DNA from: Misgurnus anguillicaudatus
Taxonomy: Eukaryota > Chordata > Actinopteri > Cypriniformes > Cobitidae
Length of the DNA: 64,000 bases
Assembly (NCBI RefSeq): GCF_027580225.2
Contig: NC_073339.2
Coordinates: 43,269,501 to 43,333,500, forward strand
Reading direction: 5' to 3'
Positions 61,085 to 64,000 of the stretch are shown here, one piece after another (the stretch's first letter is position 1; every line of letters starts with the position of its first letter). Below the pieces are notes generated by a model. It saw only the letters and a program-made list of their open reading frames with translations. It was not told where the DNA came from and ran no database searches. Position numbers and translations under genes: made by a program.

Positions 61085-61512
61085 AAAAAAAAAAATTGTT
61101 ACATTTTTATTGCGCTTTTCTGCAGCACTTTACATATGAAAGGAGGAATCTTCTCAACCACCAACAATGTGCAGCATCCACCTGGATGATGCGGCGGCAG
61201 CCATATTGCGCCAGAACGCCCACCACACACCAGGAGACAGGAGAGGAGACAGAGTGATGAGGATGATTAGTAGATGTGAGAGGATGATTAGTAGCCCAAT
61301 GGGCAAGTTTGGCCAGAATGCTGAGGGCACAGCCCTACTCCTTTTCGAATGACATCCTGGGATTTTTAATCACCACAAAGAGTCAGGAACTCAGTTTAAC
61401 GTCTCATCCGAAGGCAGTATAGTGTCCCCATCACTATACTGAAGTGTTAGGACCTACACAGACCACAGGGTGAGCACCCCCTGCTGGTCTCACTAACACC
61501 TTTACCAGATGC
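61085..61512. repeat. interspersed repeat fragment, unclassified
   Basis: Runs from ATTGCGCTTTTCTGCAGCAC to CCCCCTGCTGGTCTCACTAA, with CGTCTCATCCGAAGGCAGTA and AGTGTCCCCATCACTATACT between. The wording resembles a common fish repeat. No coding capacity. Intronic in erbb4. Confidence 0.45.
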
Positions 61513-61527
61513 GTGACATGTTTAGTA

Positions 61528-61620
61528 GGGGTGTGCAAAAAAATCGATTCACATTTGAATCGCGATTCAAGCATTGCCAATTCAGAGTTGATTAATAGAA
61601 TTCCAAAAATCGATTCATAT
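61528..61620 (+). mobile_element. truncated hAT-type terminus
   Basis: TAGGGGTGTGCAAAAAAATC followed by ATTCACATTTGAATCGCGAT, a hAT-style end with palindromic ATCGATT words. The other end is not seen and the fragment directly abuts the next hAT element. Confidence 0.5.
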
Positions 61621-63343
61621 TAGGGCTGTCAAAAGATTGATCGCGATTAATTGCATCCAAAATAAAAGTTTGTGTTTACATAACATATGTGTGTGTACTG
61701 TGTCTAAATATTATGTATATATAAATACCGACACATTCAGGTATATATTTAAGAAATATTTGCATTTAAATACTGTATTTACATTTATATAAATTATATT
61801 ATATATGAATATAAATATTTTATATATAAATATAATACATTTTTCTTAACTTCTTCCACCCTGAAGCTATTTTGGGGATTTTCGCCTGGATTTGGCCTAC
61901 CCAATTTCAAAAGCTTCCCATACCCACATGCAGAGGTTTACATACAAATGTTTGGTATCATTTTACAGGAAACCCTTTGAAATTACATAAAACACTGTTG
62001 AACGTGCTAAACATGGTTGTATGTGATGTCAGTCCTCTAATAAACACAAAAATAAATAGGCGCTTTTTGATGTTTTTTTTCTAAAGTTTTTATTTAAAAG
62101 TGTATAACTCTGGCCCTGGGTGCCTCAGCTCCCTGCAGACAGTTTTGTTTGATTCCAGCAATTGCCAGCTCACAGAGGAAAAAAGATTTTTTTCTCTATC
62201 ATAATCTATGCAAAAGTTATTTTACTCCAACTGATGGGAGGAATAATACCCTTTTTGTATACAATTTCTGCCTAAAAACATTTGAAGTGCTCCCATAACC
62301 ACATACATTGGAATAAATGCAATTTCTTTATATCATTTTAAAGAAAACCCTTTGAAGTTACATAAAAAGCTGCTGTTTGTGACAAATAGTGTTATTTATG
62401 TTGTTTTTCATATGATGAAACACAAATTTTCTTTTTTTATGTTGTAAATACTGCCTTTGATAGTGTATAACTCTGGTTCTGTGTGCTCTAGCAGACTGCA
62501 AACAGTTCTGGTTGTTACCAGCAGCAGACAGTATACACCCAAAAAAAGAATGATCTCTTTAGCATGTCGCATTCAAAAGTTATTTTCATTTAACTGAAGT
62601 ATCCGAAAATACATTTTTCATATAAATATAAATTTTTTGTTTAGCACATATAATAAATAGCAAGGGATTATTCATGCACACAACCTAAGAAAATGCTGTG
62701 AATGGACTCATTTTTTAGAGTAGGACCTAAGAGAAAAGATGGTGTATTATTTGGGGCTATCTGTGCTATCTGAGGCAGTCCACACTCAGTTTTCCCATAT
62801 GTTTACAAAAGACGATTTTTTACATCATTATTCATTCAACTATTGTTGGATATGTGTTAATAATAGAACAAAAATAACGCTGTAGCCTTATTCCTGAGAA
62901 TGAGAGCTTTCATTTGATATAAGACTTGCCCATGTTTGTCATACTTGAAAAATATGAAATATGTGAATATTAAATCATATACAAAATTATGGGGGGGGTG
63001 ATAGTGTAAATTAAGTGTAAATAACTTTCTTACAGTAAAAGATTTCTCAAAGTGATGCATATCTGGAGAAAGTAGAGAGTCTAAGCTTTCAAACAGTATC
63101 TCATATGTGTTACTGGGGTCCATGATGGACCATTAAAGATTAAAAGAATATTTTATTTGAGTCAAAACACGAAATTTTGTCCCCGGGACTGGGTCCTCAG
63201 GGTTTAAGAGGTTAAATATATACATAATTGGGTGTGTTTTTATATATGAATAATAATTATACACCATACACACACATTTGTTGTGTTGGCACAAACTTTT
63301 ATTTTGGATGCGATTAATCGCGATTAATACTTTGACAGCCCTA
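61621..63343. mobile_element. nonautonomous hAT-like element split by a second element
   Basis: Inverted ends TAGGGCTGTCAAAAGATTG on the left and its counterpart ending TTTGACAGCCCTA on the right. Both are followed inward by GCGATTAA and GCATCCAAAATAAAAG-type sequence. Flanks ATTCATAT (61613-61620) and ATTAATAT (63344-63351) match at 7 of 8 bases, consistent with an 8-bp hAT target duplication. No transposase is seen. It sits in the large erbb4 intron and is interrupted at 61850-63211. Confidence 0.85.
61850..63211. mobile_element. TTAA-flanked element nested in the hAT copy
   Basis: Flanked by TTAA at 61846-61849 and 63212-63215. Inverted ends are CTTCTTCCACCCTGAAG on the left and, on the other strand, CCTCTTAAACCCTGAGG on the right (13 of 17 match). 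TTAA targets are typical of piggyBac and Kolobok transposons, so one of these is inferred. The interior holds two diverged copies of a segment of about 340 bp (about 61885-62225 and 62265-62590) sharing CCCTTTGAA(A/G)TTACATAAAA and GTGTATAACTCTGG. No intact transposase is seen. Confidence 0.7.
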
Positions 63344-63379
63344 ATTAATATATATATTTTTAACGCCGTGTTACTATCG

Positions 63380-63790
63380 TCCTGAAATGAGTTTATCTCA
63401 GTATTCCCATAGATGGCGCGTAGAAGTCACACTGACGCCTGCACACTCTTGTCACAGTGTTTCCCCACACATTGCTGTGCAGCGCTGCCCAGGTTAACAA
63501 GTGCCCAAGTAAATCTGGCATCAAATTTTGTCTTTTTTGTTTTTCTGTGATGATGACACTCGACATAATGAGTTCGGTGTGCGTTCACGTGCTCTGTTTC
63601 TCAATGAATTGGGATGCGACGCGAACAAGCTCGTGTCACATTGTATCCTTCATGTTTCTGAACTTGAGCAAAGTTTTACCATTAGAGGACTTCACGGAGC
63701 ACCCGCGGCTGGTTCCGGGTTTTTATTTGAAATGGTCAGTCGGGTCCGGGTCAGTCATAGTTAATTACTCCGGGTCCCGAGTCTGATTAA
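63380..63790. repeat. GGGTCGG-rich transposon-like fragment near the right edge
   Basis: GC-richer stretch with GTGTTTCCCCACACATTGCT near its left side and several copies of CGGGTCCGGGTC-like words, similar in style to 14100-14260. Probably a DNA-transposon remnant. It might continue past 63790, but no right boundary can be given. Confidence 0.35.
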
Positions 63791-64000
63791 TATTGTGTGT
63801 AAAACCCGAGTCGTTCAGAGAATGGCCGTGAGCGCTACCGCGCTAAAGCTAGCTCTTTTCTATTATTATTAATAAACCATATATTTTCTAAAACCTATTG
63901 CACTGAATGAGCAAAGCTCAAGCTGACTCAAGATTTACAAAACGCAAAGCTGTAATGTAAAGTCCCCTGTCAGTGGGACAGCAAGTAGACTTTTGAATCT

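Noticed and set aside
60052..64000. Preceding erbb4 kinase exon (hinge and helix D-E region)
   Set aside because: No matching coding sequence with splice sites is present; it must lie beyond 64000.

Overview
The window looks like teleost fish nuclear DNA, most likely from a cyprinid. It is AT-rich and full of interspersed DNA-transposon fragments and tRNA-derived SINEs of types I associate with carp- and zebrafish-like genomes. The only protein-coding host gene I can support is the 3' half of an ErbB4-type receptor tyrosine kinase gene, erbb4, on the minus strand. The family call is firm. The species, and whether this is the a or b paralogue, are not determined.

Region by region: 1-52.2 kb is a gene-free flank downstream of erbb4. 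It holds a (TA)n tract carrying three different hAT-like elements (2.1-4.8 kb), a decayed Tc1-type transposon (6.8-8.1 kb), a trinucleotide-repeat cluster (15.7-16.4 kb), a hAT copy with a perfect 8-bp target duplication (19.3-19.8 kb), several large inverted repeats (20.4-21.1 and 48.5-49.0 kb), and at least six repeat families with two or more copies. From 52.6 to 60.05 kb, seven consecutive erbb4 exons run right to left. They cover the kinase catalytic loop, activation loop and C-lobe and then the whole cytoplasmic tail to the PDZ-binding C-terminus. The large intron between the kinase C-lobe exons holds a 2.4-kb degenerate GACA array. From 60.05 to 64 kb lies the next upstream intron, whose preceding exon is outside the window; it contains a TTAA-flanked element nested inside a hAT element.

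The kinase part of erbb4 is highly conserved and all splice sites there are canonical and phase-compatible. The tail is unusual. The last coding exon carries an extra segment of about 135-140 residues rich in Q, S, T, P and H. No equivalent of the mammalian CYT-1 exon is visible. Only one of the three PPxY motifs known from mammalian ERBB4 remains, and several tail tyrosines are replaced. One junction (donor at 55366, acceptor at 54796) does not keep phase, so a small exon is missed there, or an indel or different splice site exists. No RNA genes, CRISPR arrays or prokaryotic features were seen.
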